Assembly: GCF_004360225.1 (NCBI RefSeq)
Contig: NZ_SNUA01000006.1
Span: 186,001-250,000 of the forward strand
DNA from: Alcanivorax sp. 24
GTDB taxonomy: Bacteria > Pseudomonadota > Gammaproteobacteria > Pseudomonadales > Alcanivoracaceae
Direction of reading: 5' to 3'
Length of the DNA: 64,000 nucleotides
Part shown: positions 51,516 through 61,419 of the stretch, one piece after another
Layout: each line of letters starts with the position of its first letter
Position numbering within the stretch: the stretch's first letter is position 1
The notes under the pieces: model-generated
Database searches by the model: none
What the model saw: only the letters and a program-made list of their open reading frames with translations
Told to the model about the DNA's origin: nothing
Translations under genes and position numbers: made by a program

Positions 51516-52058
51516 ATGCCATCGAAAGACAACCTGATCTGGATCGACCTGGAAATGACCGGTCTGAGCCCCGAGCAGGATCGCATCATTGAGATTGCCA
51601 CTATCGTTACCGACGCCAATCTGAACGTGCTGGAGGAGGGGCCGGTGCTGGCGGTGCATCAGAGCGACGAACGTTTGGCGGCCATGGACGAATGGAATAC
51701 CCGCCACCATGGTAACTCCGGGTTGACCGAGCGGGTGCGCGCCAGCCGCGTGGACGAGGCGGAGGCGGAGCGGCAGACGCTGTTGTTCCTGGAGCAATAC
51801 GTGGATGAAAAGATGTCACCGATGTGTGGCAACAGCATCTGCCAGGACCGCCGTTTCCTGGCACGTTACATGCCCGCCCTGGAAGCGTTTTTCCACTACC
51901 GTAATCTGGATGTCTCAACCTTGAAGGAACTGGCCACGCGCTGGAAACCGGGGATACTGTCTGGTTTCAAGAAAGAGAACAAACATCTGGCGCTGGATGA
52001 CATCCGTGAATCGATCGCCGAGCTGGCCTACTACCGGGAACATTTCATCCGCGAATAG
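51516..52058 (+). CDS. orn: Oligoribonuclease
   Basis: A 180-aa DEDDh 3'-5' exonuclease that finishes RNA decay by degrading di- to pentaribonucleotides, including pGpG. Catalytic motifs: WIDLEMTGL (Asp, Glu), [16 protein letters not shown] (Asp) and [11 protein letters not shown] (His, Asp). The ATG at 51516 starts at the usual [13 protein letters not shown]; the longer frame is not conserved. Divergent from rsgA. Confidence 0.96.
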   Translation: MPSKDNLIWIDLEMTGLSPEQDRIIEIATIVTDANLNVLEEGPVLAVHQSDERLAAMDEWNTRHHGNSGLTERVRASRVDEAEAERQTLLFLEQYVDEKMSPMCGNSICQDRRFLARYMPALEAFFHYRNLDVSTLKELATRWKPGILSGFKKENKHLALDDIRESIAELAYYREHFIRE

Positions 52059-52118
52059 CGTCCCTTGTTAAGCCGGGTGTTGGCCGGCCACGGAGTGCGC
52101 TGATCGAAAGGAGAAAAT

Positions 52119-52769
52119 ATGGACACCATTCGGGTCTGGGACCTGCCCACCCGCCTGTTTCATTGGTTGCTGGTGGCGGGTATCGGTTTCCTCTGGTATT
52201 CCGGGGGCAAGGGTGAGCAGTTGATGGTCTGGCACATGCGCGCCGGCTATCTGGTGCTGGGCCTGGTGATTTTCCGGATTATCTGGGGGCTGTGGGGTTC
52301 CCGCCATAGTCGTTTCACGGCGTTTCTGGCCGGGCCCAGACGTACCCTGGAATATAGCAAGGCCTTGGTTCGTGGGCGGGCCCCGGTGTTTACCGGCCAC
52401 AATCCGCTGGGCGGCTGGATGGTCATGCTGATGTTGCTGTCTTTGCTGGTGCAGACCGTTACCGGCCTGTTCGCCACCGACGATATTTCACTGGAGGGGC
52501 CGTTGAGCAACCAGGTTGGCGGCGCCACGGCCCGCGCGCTCACCGATGTGCACTTTCTGAATTTCGATCTGCTGTTGATTCTGATCGTCGCGCATGTGGC
52601 GGCGGTGCTGCTGCATCGGCTATTGGGGGAGCCGTTGCTGGTGGCCATGCTGACCGGGCGTAAGCGGGTGCCTGATAAGGCCGGCCCGGACCAGGCTTTC
52701 GCGCCTTGGTGGCGGGCATTGCTGGTGGCCTTGCCGGTGGCCGGGGCGATTTACTGGTTGGTGAGCTGA
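52119..52769 (+). CDS. Diheme cytochrome b561-type membrane protein
   Basis: A 216-aa protein of the bacterial cytochrome b561/Ni-hydrogenase cytochrome b group. Four membrane helices are apparent, with heme-ligand candidates in LFHWLLVAG (His15), VWHMRAGYL (His39), a central HNPLGGW, and IVAHVAAVLLHR (His residues in the fourth helix). AAAGGAG precedes the start. Such proteins are quinol oxidoreductases paired with a c-type cytochrome; a cytochrome c'-like gene lies convergently 47 bp downstream. Confidence 0.88.
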   Translation: MDTIRVWDLPTRLFHWLLVAGIGFLWYSGGKGEQLMVWHMRAGYLVLGLVIFRIIWGLWGSRHSRFTAFLAGPRRTLEYSKALVRGRAPVFTGHNPLGGWMVMLMLLSLLVQTVTGLFATDDISLEGPLSNQVGGATARALTDVHFLNFDLLLILIVAHVAAVLLHRLLGEPLLVAMLTGRKRVPDKAGPDQAFAPWWRALLVALPVAGAIYWLVS

Positions 52770-52816
52770 CCGGGCCGCCAGTGGCGGCCCGGTGGCGCAA
52801 AGATCACACACAGACT

Positions 52817-53257
52817 CTAACGTTCGCGATATTCGGTGTGGCAGGCGCGGCAGGTTTCTCCGACCTTGCCCACTTGCGCGAACAGGGCCTGCTGATCGGC
52901 GCTTCCGGCCATCTCCGCCAGTTCGGCGGCGGCGTTCTGGAAGTCCCGGGCTTTGCCATCAAAGTCGGCGCGGTTCTCCCAGATCGCCGGTTTGGCGTGG
53001 CTGCCATCGGCGGAGCCGGCGTCCGCGAAGCCTTCCCAGGGCAGACCTGACAGTTGCGCCACGATGTCGGCTTTTTCCTCGAACACCGCTTGATCGAAGG
53101 GCTGCTCGCCCTTGGCCATGGCCCCCAGAGTGCCGAAGTGCCAGGCCGTGGCCTTGAATACGGATTCACGATATTCCGCCGCCTCGTTTGGGCCCTTACC
53201 ACAGGCACTGAGTAGGCCGGCGGCCAACACCGGGATCAACAGACTGACTTTCCTCAT
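52817..53257 (-). CDS. Cytochrome c' (class II) lipoprotein
   Basis: A 146-aa four-helix-bundle cytochrome. The lipobox LLSAC (cysteine 19) suggests a lipid anchor, unusual since most cytochromes c' are soluble periplasmic proteins. The single heme site CRACHTEYRER is at the extreme C-terminus as in class II. AVFEEKADIVAQLSGLPWEGF is a typical helix-2 block. GGGAGAG precedes the start. It may exchange electrons with the neighbouring b561 protein or bind NO. Confidence 0.88.
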   Translation of the reverse strand: MRKVSLLIPVLAAGLLSACGKGPNEAAEYRESVFKATAWHFGTLGAMAKGEQPFDQAVFEEKADIVAQLSGLPWEGFADAGSADGSHAKPAIWENRADFDGKARDFQNAAAELAEMAGSADQQALFAQVGKVGETCRACHTEYRER

Positions 53258-53370
53258 TGGACTCTCCCTGACAGAACGTCACTTGATTGTCGGATAAAAC
53301 GTAGGGTCTTTACACAGGAAAAAGGTTCCCCGATCCAGAGACTGTTCGGCCCCGGGAGCCTCTGAAAACG

Positions 53371-54459
53371 TCATGCGGGACTTGATCCGGCATCCCCTTC
53401 GGCGACGTTGTGCCCCATCAACAGGCGATTCAGGGCCCAGTTCACATGCTCACGTACCAGCTCGCTGGGATCCGCCTGCCGCGAGCGCAAGGCCGCGATG
53501 GGCGCCGTGCTGGCCGGGCCATTACCCAGCGCCACCGCCAGATTGCGCAGCCAGCGCTGATAGCCGGCGCGGCGGATTGGCGAGCCTTCGGTGCAACGCA
53601 GAAACGTGGCTTCGTCCCATAGAAAAAGAGTAACCAGATCGCTGTTTTCCAACTGATGTCGAGGGTGGAAGTCGCTCTCGTCGGTGAACCGCGCGAACCG
53701 GTTCCAGGGGCACATGAGCTGGCAGTCGTCGCAGCCAAAGATGCGGTTGCCGATGCCGGCGCGCAGGTCCTCCGGAATGGCGCCCGGGTGCTCGATGGTC
53801 AGGTAGGAGATGCAGCGCCGGGCATCCAACTGATAGGGGGCGATGATGGCGTCGGTGGGACAGACCGTCATACAGGCGGAGCATTTGCCGCAGCGGTCCT
53901 CCACCGGCTGGTCCACCGGCAGTGGCAGGTCGGTATAGATTTCGCCGAGAAAAAACCAACTGCCGGCCTCGCGGTTGAGCAGCAGCGTATGTTTGCCCTG
54001 CCAGCCCAGTCCGGCCTTGGCGGCCAGCGGCTTTTCCATCACCGGCGCGCTGTCGACGAATGCCCGGGCCAGTTCGCTGTCGCTGACCTGTTCGCGGATC
54101 CAGCGCGCCAGTGTCGCCAACCGCTTGCGTACCAGTTTGTGGTAGTCACGTCCCAGGGCGTAGCGCGACACATAGGCTTTCTCGCCCTGCCTGAGCAGCT
54201 TCACCGGCTGGGTGTCCGGCGGCAGATAATTCATCCGCAGGGAGATCACCCGCAGGGCGCCGGGTTCCAGCTCTTGCGGTCTTGAGCGCTTGTGCCCATG
54301 GGCCTCCATCCACTTCATGTCGCCGTGGTATCCGGCGTCCAGCCAGCGTCGCAGTCTCGTCTCGGCCTCCGTGAGGTCGATATCGGCCACACCCAGCTGC
54401 TGGAAACCCAACAGCCTGGCCTGTTCGGCCAGTTGTGTTTTGAAATGAGTGAAATCCAT
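53371..54459 (-). CDS. queG: Epoxyqueuosine reductase
   Basis: A 362-aa cobalamin- and Fe-S-dependent enzyme for the last step of tRNA queuosine synthesis. Seen: MEAHGHKRSRPQELEPGALRVISL near the N-terminus, YALGRDYHKLVRKRL, two 4Fe-4S sets CGKCSACMTVCPTDAI and CDDCQLMCPWNRF, and C-terminal HEAT-like helices. The protein ends in a short low-complexity tail (GDAGSSPA). Divergent from nnrD/E, as in Pseudomonas. Confidence 0.95.
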   Translation of the reverse strand: MDFTHFKTQLAEQARLLGFQQLGVADIDLTEAETRLRRWLDAGYHGDMKWMEAHGHKRSRPQELEPGALRVISLRMNYLPPDTQPVKLLRQGEKAYVSRYALGRDYHKLVRKRLATLARWIREQVSDSELARAFVDSAPVMEKPLAAKAGLGWQGKHTLLLNREAGSWFFLGEIYTDLPLPVDQPVEDRCGKCSACMTVCPTDAIIAPYQLDARRCISYLTIEHPGAIPEDLRAGIGNRIFGCDDCQLMCPWNRFARFTDESDFHPRHQLENSDLVTLFLWDEATFLRCTEGSPIRRAGYQRWLRNLAVALGNGPASTAPIAALRSRQADPSELVREHVNWALNRLLMGHNVAEGDAGSSPA

Positions 54460-54523
54460 GGAGTGATCGAGAACTGTACGCGGTCAACGTATAATGGGCG
54501 ATGTTCGCCACAGGATAGCAGCG

Positions 54524-56014
54524 ATGACCCTGGCACCGTTACCCAATCGACTCTACAGCGCCGCCCAAACCCGGGAGTTGGACCGTCTCGCCATCGCCGG
54601 CGGTGTCAGCGGTGCCAGCCTGATGGCCCGGGCGGGTCAGGCTGCCTTTGATCTGATGTTGCAGCGCTGGCCGGAGGTGCGTGAACCGGCGATCCTGTGC
54701 GGCGCCGGTAATAATGGCGGTGACGGCTACGTGGTGGCGCGTCTGGCCCAGGAGGCCGGGTTGCGCCCCGTGGTCTATCAATGGCGTCCGCTGGACCAGC
54801 TTGGCGGCGATGCCCTGGTGATGGCGGAGGCGGCGCGCGACGCCGGGGTGCCGATGCTGCCGCTGAATCTGGACAACCTGCCGGGGTCCGCGCCGCTGTT
54901 GGTGGACGGCCTGCTGGGAACCGGTATCAGCGGGACGTTGCGCGAAGACATGCGGGCCTTGCTGCAGGCCATTGATGCCCTGGGCAAACCGGTGTTGGCT
55001 CTGGATGTTCCCTCCGGTTTGTCGGCGGACTCCGGGGCCAGCGCCGGTGCCGTGTTGAGCGCGGATTGCACCATTACCTTCATCGGCGTGAACCGCGGGC
55101 TGCTCACCGGGGTGGGGCCATGCCACAGCGGTGATCTGCTGTTCTCCAGTCTCAACGTGGGCGAGGCCGTGTATCAGGCGATACCGGATCCGGTATGGCG
55201 GCCGACGCCATTGGATCTGCGGCGCTGGCTGCCGCCTCGGCGCCGTGACGGGCACAAGGGGCATTACGGTCACGTGCTGGTGGTCGGCGGCGACCATGGT
55301 TTCGCCGGCGCGCCCTCCATGAGTGCCCAGGCCGCCGCCCGCTGCGGCGCCGGTCTGGTCAGTCTCGCCACCCGCGCCGAGAATCTGACGGCGGTGCTGG
55401 CCCGGCAGCCGGAGATCATGGCGCGGGCGGTGGATGACGTCGCGGATCTGGAGCCCTTGCTGGAACGTGCCACGGTCGTGGCGGTGGGGCCGGGGCTGGG
55501 CACCGCCGAGTGGGGGCAAACATTGCTGAAGCGTGTGTTGATGACGGACCTGCCGCTGGTGCTGGATGCCGATGCCCTGAACTTGCTGGCCGAGTGGGGG
55601 GTGGACGCCAGCGATCATTGGGTGTTGACGCCCCATCCCGGCGAGGCCGGGCGGCTGTTGGGCAGCGACAGCGCCGCCGTGCAACAGGATCGCTTCGCCA
55701 CCGTGGAAGCGCTGGCCAGCCGTTACGGCGGCACCGCCCTGCTCAAGGGGCTCGGTACCCTGGTGCGCGGTAAAGACGGTTGTGCCCTGGTCAGCGATGG
55801 CAATCCCGGCATGGGCAGCGGCGGTATGGGCGATGTGCTTACCGGTGTCATCGCCGCGCTGCTGGCCCAGGGCCTTCCGCCGTACCAGGCCGCGGCTCTT
55901 GGGGCCATGGCGCATGCCCGGGCCGCCGACCGGGCCGCCGCCGAGCACGGCGAGCGCGGGCTGTTGGCCACTGATCTTTTGCTGCCGTTACGATGGGAAT
56001 TGAATGGAAAATAA
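54524..56014 (+). CDS. nnr: Bifunctional NAD(P)H-hydrate epimerase / ADP-dependent dehydratase
   Basis: A 496-aa fusion repairing hydrated NAD(P)H. N-terminal epimerase (1-215): [41 protein letters not shown]-terminal dehydratase (225-490): [55 protein letters not shown], and [25 protein letters not shown] with the catalytic Asp. The ATG at 54524 has AGGA ahead. The end overlaps tsaE by 11 bases. Confidence 0.95.
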   Translation: MTLAPLPNRLYSAAQTRELDRLAIAGGVSGASLMARAGQAAFDLMLQRWPEVREPAILCGAGNNGGDGYVVARLAQEAGLRPVVYQWRPLDQLGGDALVMAEAARDAGVPMLPLNLDNLPGSAPLLVDGLLGTGISGTLREDMRALLQAIDALGKPVLALDVPSGLSADSGASAGAVLSADCTITFIGVNRGLLTGVGPCHSGDLLFSSLNVGEAVYQAIPDPVWRPTPLDLRRWLPPRRRDGHKGHYGHVLVVGGDHGFAGAPSMSAQAAARCGAGLVSLATRAENLTAVLARQPEIMARAVDDVADLEPLLERATVVAVGPGLGTAEWGQTLLKRVLMTDLPLVLDADALNLLAEWGVDASDHWVLTPHPGEAGRLLGSDSAAVQQDRFATVEALASRYGGTALLKGLGTLVRGKDGCALVSDGNPGMGSGGMGDVLTGVIAALLAQGLPPYQAAALGAMAHARAADRAAAEHGERGLLATDLLLPLRWELNGK

Positions 56015-56435
56015 ACCAAGCGGGTCCCGCTATCTGGCGGACGAGACGGCCACTCTGGCGTTGGGCGCGGAATTGGCCGCCGTGCTCAAAACCGGCCAGT
56101 GCGTTTACCTGCTGGGGGACCTGGGGGCGGGCAAAACAACCCTGATGCGCGGGCTGCTGCGAGGGCTGGGCCACCAGGGGGCGGTGAAGAGCCCCACTTA
56201 TACACTGGTGGAACCCTATGAGCTCGATGGCGTCCATATCTATCATTTTGACTTGTACCGGCTGGCGGACCCCGAGGAGCTGGAATTGATCGGCATTCGG
56301 GATTATTTCGACGGCCATGGGCTGTGTGTGTTGGAATGGCCGCAAAAAGGCGAGGGTGTGATTCCGGCGCCGGATCTCACCGTGACACTGACCGTGCAGC
56401 CGCCGGGGCGTAATGCGAATTTGGAGTGGGCATAG
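56004..56435 (+). CDS. tsaE: tRNA t6A biosynthesis ATPase TsaE
   Basis: A 143-aa P-loop ATPase of the TsaBDE complex for threonylcarbamoyl-adenosine at position 37 of tRNA. Walker [22 protein letters not shown], the TsaE-specific [13 protein letters not shown] and [22 protein letters not shown], then [11 protein letters not shown]. Overlaps the upstream nnr gene; the amiB start lies 7 bp past its stop. Confidence 0.95.
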   Translation: MENKPSGSRYLADETATLALGAELAAVLKTGQCVYLLGDLGAGKTTLMRGLLRGLGHQGAVKSPTYTLVEPYELDGVHIYHFDLYRLADPEELELIGIRDYFDGHGLCVLEWPQKGEGVIPAPDLTVTLTVQPPGRNANLEWA

Positions 56436-56442
56436 CCGAACT

Positions 56443-57795
56443 ATGGGTGTAAATCAGCGAAAGTCCGCCTGGGGAACGATGGCATGGCGTCTGCTCATCG
56501 GTATGCTGGGCGGCCTTCTGACGATGGCGGCGCAGGCGGCGGTGAAAGTGGACTCCGTGCGCATGCACCGGGCCCCGGATCATACCCGGGTGGTGTTCGA
56601 TCTGCCCGATCCGGTGGAACACAAGGTGGACATTCTCACCGGTCCGGATCGGGTGGTGGTGGATCTGATGGACACCGACTTCGACTTCGACGTCAAAACG
56701 CTGGATGCGGGTAACGGGCCGGTGGCCGATATCCGGGTGGGACAGCATGCGGACAAAACCCGTATCGTGTTCGATCTCAAGGCGGCGGTGCGCCCACGCA
56801 CCAATCTGCTCAAGCCGGTGGCGCCGCACGGCTGGCGCCTGGTGGTGGATCTCTTCGACAAGGATCCGCCGCCGGCGAAGACCATTCCCAAACCCAAGGA
56901 CTCGGCGGAAAAACCCCGTGAAATGATCATCGCCGTGGATGCCGGCCACGGCGGCGAGGACCCCGGCGCCAGGGGGCCGCGCGGCACCAAGGAAAAAGTG
57001 GTGGTGCTGCAGATCGCCAAGAAGGTGTACAACATGATCAACAACGAGCCGGGCATGCGCGCGGTGCTGGTTCGTGATGGCGACTACTATGTGCCGCTGG
57101 CCGAGCGCCGGCGTATCGCCCGTGAGGACAACCACGCCGACGTGTTCATCTCGATCCACGCCGATGCCTTTACCGATGCCCGTGCCCGGGGTGCCAGTGT
57201 GTTCGCGCTCTCGAACAGCGGCGCCACCAGTGCCCGCGCCCGCTATCTGGCCAAGATCGCCAACGAATCCGACCGCGTCGCCGGGGTCTACGAAGAAGAG
57301 AAGGACGACTCCAATCTGCTCAGCGTGCTGGCGGACATGCGTATGTCTGGCTCCATGGCCCACAGCCTCTATCTGGGGCGGCAGATCCTGCAGGAGTTTG
57401 ACGGCGTCACCAAGTTGCACGGTAACCGGACCACGGTGGAGCAGGCCGGTTTCGCCGTGCTCAAGGAACCGGAAATGGTCTCGGTGCTGGTGGAGACCGG
57501 GTTTATCTCCAATCGGGAAGAAGAAGGGCTGCTGCGCTCCAGTACCCACCAGGCCCGTATCGCCCGGGCGGTGACCAATGGCGTGAAACGCTATTTCCAG
57601 ACCCACCCGGCGCCGAACAGCTATTTCGCCGCCCAGCGCCGGCAGCAGGGGGACCAATACCGCATCCAGCCTGGTGATACGCTGTCCGCCATCGCCCGTG
57701 CCCATCAGGTGTCCGAGGACGCCCTGCGCGCCGCCAACAATATCAACGGTGACCGCATTGTGGTGGGGCAATTGTTGACCATTCCGGGCTCCTGA
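56443..57795 (+). CDS. amiB: N-acetylmuramoyl-L-alanine amidase AmiB
   Basis: A 450-aa septal peptidoglycan amidase. Signal peptide (RLLIGMLGGLLTMAAQAA), AMIN domain about 35-130 (targets peptidoglycan/FtsEX-EnvC-type activators), Amidase_3 domain about 160-390 with zinc ligands in IIAVDAGHGGEDPGA, Glu in the activation region, ISIHADAF (His) and VSVLVETGFISN (catalytic Glu), and a C-terminal LysM YRIQPGDTLSAIARAHQV. The start at 56443 begins seven bases after the tsaE stop; an earlier ATG would overlap tsaE. Confidence 0.94.
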   Translation: MGVNQRKSAWGTMAWRLLIGMLGGLLTMAAQAAVKVDSVRMHRAPDHTRVVFDLPDPVEHKVDILTGPDRVVVDLMDTDFDFDVKTLDAGNGPVADIRVGQHADKTRIVFDLKAAVRPRTNLLKPVAPHGWRLVVDLFDKDPPPAKTIPKPKDSAEKPREMIIAVDAGHGGEDPGARGPRGTKEKVVVLQIAKKVYNMINNEPGMRAVLVRDGDYYVPLAERRRIAREDNHADVFISIHADAFTDARARGASVFALSNSGATSARARYLAKIANESDRVAGVYEEEKDDSNLLSVLADMRMSGSMAHSLYLGRQILQEFDGVTKLHGNRTTVEQAGFAVLKEPEMVSVLVETGFISNREEEGLLRSSTHQARIARAVTNGVKRYFQTHPAPNSYFAAQRRQQGDQYRIQPGDTLSAIARAHQVSEDALRAANNINGDRIVVGQLLTIPGS

Positions 57796-57843
57796 CCCCG
57801 GAAAGCGGAAATAACGCAGGGGCCGCGACCCCGGGAGACCATT

Positions 57844-59691
57844 TTGTCCAAGATTCAATTGCTGGATTCCCGCCTTGCCAACCAGATCGCCGCCGGCGAG
57901 GTGGTGGAGCGGCCGGCATCGGTACTCAAGGAACTGCTGGAAAACGCCCTCGATGCCGGTGCCCGGCAGATCAGCGTGGATGTGGAGCAGGGCGGTACCA
58001 AGCTGATCCGGGTTCGTGACGATGGCGGTGGCATCGAGCGGGACGAACTGCCTCTGGCGTTGTCCCGGCATGCCACCAGCAAAATCCATGTGGCCGAGGA
58101 CCTGGAAGCCATCGGCACCCTGGGATTCCGCGGCGAGGCGCTGGCGGCGATCAGCTCGGTGTCGCGGCTGAGCCTGACCAGCAACACCGGTGAGCAGGCG
58201 GAAGGCTGGGAAGTGGTGGTGGAAGGTCGCGACATGGCCCCTTCGGTGACGCCGGCGGGGCATCCGCGCGGTACCACCGTGACCATGCGCGACCTGTTCT
58301 TCAATACGCCGGCCCGGCGCCGTTTCCTGCGTACCGAGAAAACCGAATTCAACCATCTGGAAGAGGTGTTCCGGCGCATTGCCCTGAGCGAATTTCAGAC
58401 CGGATTCCGGCTCAGCCACAACCAGAAAGTAGTGCATCAACTGCCCAGCGGCGACAACGAGGCGCTGCGGGCCGCCCGGGTAGCGCGCTTGTGCGGCAGT
58501 GCTTTCATGGAGCAATCGATGCCGGTGGAAGTGTCCCACGCCGGCCTGCGCCTGCATGGCTGGCTCGGGTTGCCGACCTTCTCCCGTTCCCAGGCGGATC
58601 TGCAGTACTTTTACGTCAATGGCCGGGTGATCCGCGACAAAGTGGTCAGCCACGCGGTGCGGCAGGCCTACTCCGATGTGCTCTATCATGGCCGGCATCC
58701 GGCGTTCGTGCTGTTCCTGGAACTGGATCCGGCACTGGTGGATGTGAACGTGCACCCTACCAAGCACGAAGTGCGTTTCCGCGAGCAGCGCATGGTCCAT
58801 GACTTCCTCTATCGGACCCTGCACCGGGCGATCGCCGAGGTGCGTCCGGCGGACCGGCTCGATGTGCAGGAGTCGCCACAGACAATGCCGGACTGGTCCG
58901 CGCCGACCCAGGGAGCCATGCCGTTGACTCAGGCCCGTGACAGCGGCGCGGGTGTCAGTGGAAATGGGTACCAGGGTGGGGGCGCGGCGCCGGCCTGGCG
59001 TCCTCCGCTATCGACTGCCGACGGCGACCGTCAGGCCAGTGCCTACGGTTCGCTGGTGACGCCCCGCCCGGAAGCCGCGCCGATGCCGGCGCCGGAGCCG
59101 GGCCAGACGCCGCCGTTGGGCTACGCGGTGGCGCAGATCCACGGCATTTTCATCATCGCCGAGAACGAGCACGGCATGGTGCTGGTGGATATGCACGCGG
59201 CCCATGAGCGCATCACCTACGAGCGGCTCAAGCGCGACTGGGCCGAGGAGAAAGTGCGTGGGCAGCCCCTGCTGGTGCCGGTGTCGATGGCGGTGTCCTC
59301 GCGGGAGGCGGATTTCGCCGAGCAGCAGCCGGAAGTGTTCCAGCGCCTCGGTTTCGCTGTCGAACGGGCGGGGCCGGAAACCCTGATGGTGCGGGAAGTG
59401 CCGGTATTGCTGCGCAACGCCGACAGCGAGACGCTGGTCCGCGACGTGCTCTCCGATCTGCTCGCCCACGGCAGCAGTGAGCGTATCGAGCAGCATCTGG
59501 ATGCGCTGCTGTCCTCCATGGCTTGCCACGGCAGCGTACGCGCCAATCGCAAGCTGACCATCCCGGAGATGAATGCCCTGCTGCGCGACATGGAAGCCAC
59601 CGAGCGTTCAGGGCAATGCAACCACGGTCGCCCGACCTGGACCCAGATGAGCGTCAAGGACCTGGATCGTCTGTTCATGCGGGGGCAGTAA
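57844..59691 (+). CDS. mutL: DNA mismatch repair protein MutL
   Basis: A 615-aa protein. N-terminal GHKL ATPase: [73 protein letters not shown]; then the transducer [14 protein letters not shown], a Pro/Gly/Ala-rich linker (about 345-425) and the dimerisation domain with [12 protein letters not shown] and [11 protein letters not shown]. It lacks the DQHAxxExxxxE endonuclease motif in full, as in methyl-directed systems with a partner nuclease. Start is TTG with GGGAG upstream. The stop overlaps miaA (TAATG). Confidence 0.95.
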   Translation: MSKIQLLDSRLANQIAAGEVVERPASVLKELLENALDAGARQISVDVEQGGTKLIRVRDDGGGIERDELPLALSRHATSKIHVAEDLEAIGTLGFRGEALAAISSVSRLSLTSNTGEQAEGWEVVVEGRDMAPSVTPAGHPRGTTVTMRDLFFNTPARRRFLRTEKTEFNHLEEVFRRIALSEFQTGFRLSHNQKVVHQLPSGDNEALRAARVARLCGSAFMEQSMPVEVSHAGLRLHGWLGLPTFSRSQADLQYFYVNGRVIRDKVVSHAVRQAYSDVLYHGRHPAFVLFLELDPALVDVNVHPTKHEVRFREQRMVHDFLYRTLHRAIAEVRPADRLDVQESPQTMPDWSAPTQGAMPLTQARDSGAGVSGNGYQGGGAAPAWRPPLSTADGDRQASAYGSLVTPRPEAAPMPAPEPGQTPPLGYAVAQIHGIFIIAENEHGMVLVDMHAAHERITYERLKRDWAEEKVRGQPLLVPVSMAVSSREADFAEQQPEVFQRLGFAVERAGPETLMVREVPVLLRNADSETLVRDVLSDLLAHGSSERIEQHLDALLSSMACHGSVRANRKLTIPEMNALLRDMEATERSGQCNHGRPTWTQMSVKDLDRLFMRGQ

Positions 59692-60767
59692 TGGACGCCG
59701 GACGCCAAACGCCGGACGCCGGACGCGAAAAAAAAGAGAGCAGGCCTTTGAGCGTCCGGCGTCTGGCGTCTGGCGTCTGGCCCGTTGTCTTCCTGATGGG
59801 GCCAACCGGGGCCGGTAAAACCGCTCTCGCCATGGACGCCGTAAGCCGGCTGCCGATGGAAATCATCAATGTGGACTCTGCTTTGGTGTATCGGGGGTTG
59901 GAAATCGGTGCCGCATGCCCCACTAAGGAGGAACTGGCGAAGGCGCCCCATCGATTATTGGGGTTCCGGGATCCGTCGCGACCGTATTCGGCGGCGGATT
60001 TTCGTGCCGACGCGCTGGCTGAGATCGAGGATATTCAGCGGCGCGGTAAAGTGCCGCTGCTGGTAGGCGGCACCATGTTGTATTTCAAGGCGTTGGCGGA
60101 CGGATTGGCGCCGATGCCGCCGGCGGACCCGGCAGTGCGGGCGGAAATCGCCGCCCTGGCCGAACAGGCGGGCTGGCCCGCGGTGCACGCGGAATTGGCG
60201 CGCGTCGATCCGGTCACCGCCGGGCGTCTCAAACCCGGCGACCGGCAACGGCTGCAGCGCGCGTTGGAAGTGTACCGGCTCACCGGTGAGCCGCTGTCGG
60301 CATTCCACGCCCGGCACGAGACTCGCGCGGAAGCGCTGGAGCAGGGTTTTTATCGTTTCAGCGGCCTGGCTTCGCCGGTGCTGAGTCTGGCGGTGGCGCC
60401 GCCGCGACAGGAGTTGCACCGGCGTATCGAGCAACGGTTCCACGCCATGTTGCGGGAAGGGTTGCTGGAGGAGGTGGAAAGACTGTTTGCCCGCGGTGAC
60501 TTGCACGAGAACCTGCCGGCGATCAAAGCCGTGGGCTACCGACAGGTATGGGCTTATCTGGATGGCCAATGGGATTACCCGACCATGGTCGAAAAAGGTA
60601 TCATTGCCACACGCCAGCTGGCGAAACGGCAGCTCACCTGGCTGCGAAAATGGCCCGGATTACAGTGGTACGACAGTACCGGGGAGAACCAGCGCATAGC
60701 GTGCGCGGCGCGGCTTGCGCAGGTTTGTAAATCCGTGTTTAGTAGCGGTGAGAATGATCTGGGGTGA
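59691..60767 (+). CDS. miaA: tRNA dimethylallyltransferase MiaA with extended N-terminus
   Basis: A 358-aa enzyme that adds dimethylallyl to A37 of tRNAs reading UNN codons. The P-loop [16 protein letters not shown] is at residue 32, followed by [31 protein letters not shown], and [19 protein letters not shown]. In most homologues the P-loop begins at residue 5-15. The extra 25-30 residues here are encoded by an inverted repeat of GACGCC units (59693-59780). An in-frame TTG at 59748 would give the normal length. The ATG overlaps the mutL stop. Confidence 0.92.
   Translation: MDAGRQTPDAGREKKESRPLSVRRLASGVWPVVFLMGPTGAGKTALAMDAVSRLPMEIINVDSALVYRGLEIGAACPTKEELAKAPHRLLGFRDPSRPYSAADFRADALAEIEDIQRRGKVPLLVGGTMLYFKALADGLAPMPPADPAVRAEIAALAEQAGWPAVHAELARVDPVTAGRLKPGDRQRLQRALEVYRLTGEPLSAFHARHETRAEALEQGFYRFSGLASPVLSLAVAPPRQELHRRIEQRFHAMLREGLLEEVERLFARGDLHENLPAIKAVGYRQVWAYLDGQWDYPTMVEKGIIATRQLAKRQLTWLRKWPGLQWYDSTGENQRIACAARLAQVCKSVFSSGENDLG
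59693..59780. repeat. Inverted GACGCC-unit repeat at the miaA start
   Basis: The left arm (59693-59726) consists of GGACGCC-type units. After a purine-rich spacer with eight A's, the right arm (59752-59780) is GCGTCCGGC followed by GTCTGGC units, the inverse complement with CCGG/CCAG variation. About 30 bp can pair. It lies inside the miaA reading frame, right after mutL. Confidence 0.7.
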
Positions 60768-60966
60768 AACTTTTTCAAGGTCATGTTGCCGGATGAGTCA
60801 ATGAACGGATTCAGGGCCCGGAGTCAGGGATGGCCGGTCTCGAAGTGGGTCTTGGATGACCGGGTTATAACATTGAATTGAACGTCCGCGGGACGCGGAT
60901 TCAATGCGCTGATTGCCCGAAACGTTGGGCGCTACTTTTTATATTTGGATGCTGAGGAGAACTGCC

Positions 60967-61263
60967 ATGTCAAAAGGGCATTCGCTACAAGACCCTTTTC
61001 TCAATGCGCTGAGAAAGGAACGTATTCCGGTTTCGATCTTTCTGGTTAACGGAATCAAACTGCAGGGGCAAATCGAGTCTTTCGATCAGTACGTGGTACT
61101 GCTGAAAAACGCGGTAAGCCAAATGGTGTATAAACACGCCATTTCCACCGTGGTACCGGCCCGCAACCCGCGTGCCTCCGGCGGTGGCAATCCGGCCATG
61201 CACGGTACCTCCGGTACCGGCGGCGGCCAGGCAGGGGCAGGTGACGAATACGGCAATCAATAA
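60967..61263 (+). CDS. hfq: RNA chaperone Hfq
   Basis: A 98-aa hexameric Sm-like protein for sRNA-mRNA pairing. [41 protein letters not shown] (Sm1) and [15 protein letters not shown] (Sm2, with YKH of the proximal site) are canonical. The C-terminal tail is short, Gly-rich and ends EYGNQ. GAGGAG lies seven bases before the ATG. Own terminator follows at 61288. Confidence 0.97.
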   Translation: MSKGHSLQDPFLNALRKERIPVSIFLVNGIKLQGQIESFDQYVVLLKNAVSQMVYKHAISTVVPARNPRASGGGNPAMHGTSGTGGGQAGAGDEYGNQ

Positions 61264-61287
61264 CCGCGTCGTCAGTTCCGGCTTATG

Positions 61288-61320
61288 CAAAGCCACGCCC
61301 TTGCGGCGTGGCTTTGTTTT
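61288..61320 (+). terminator. Rho-independent terminator after hfq
   Basis: A 12-bp stem CAAAGCCACGCC/GGCGTGGCTTTG with loop CTTGC, followed by TTTT. It lies 24 bp past the hfq stop and gives hfq a separate or attenuated message before hflX. Confidence 0.85.
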
Positions 61321-61419
61321 GTCGAACACCCCGCAGGACGCTGCTGTAGTGAGGCCGGAAATGACATTCGGACCGTCGTATTTGTGGCGTTCCCGGAGAC
61401 TGTGGGTACACTGAGGTCC

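Noticed and set aside
56377..58824. Minus-strand ORF of 815 codons across tsaE, amiB and mutL
   Set aside because: It crosses three well-supported genes on the opposite strand and has no recognisable domain; high GC gives long antisense frames.
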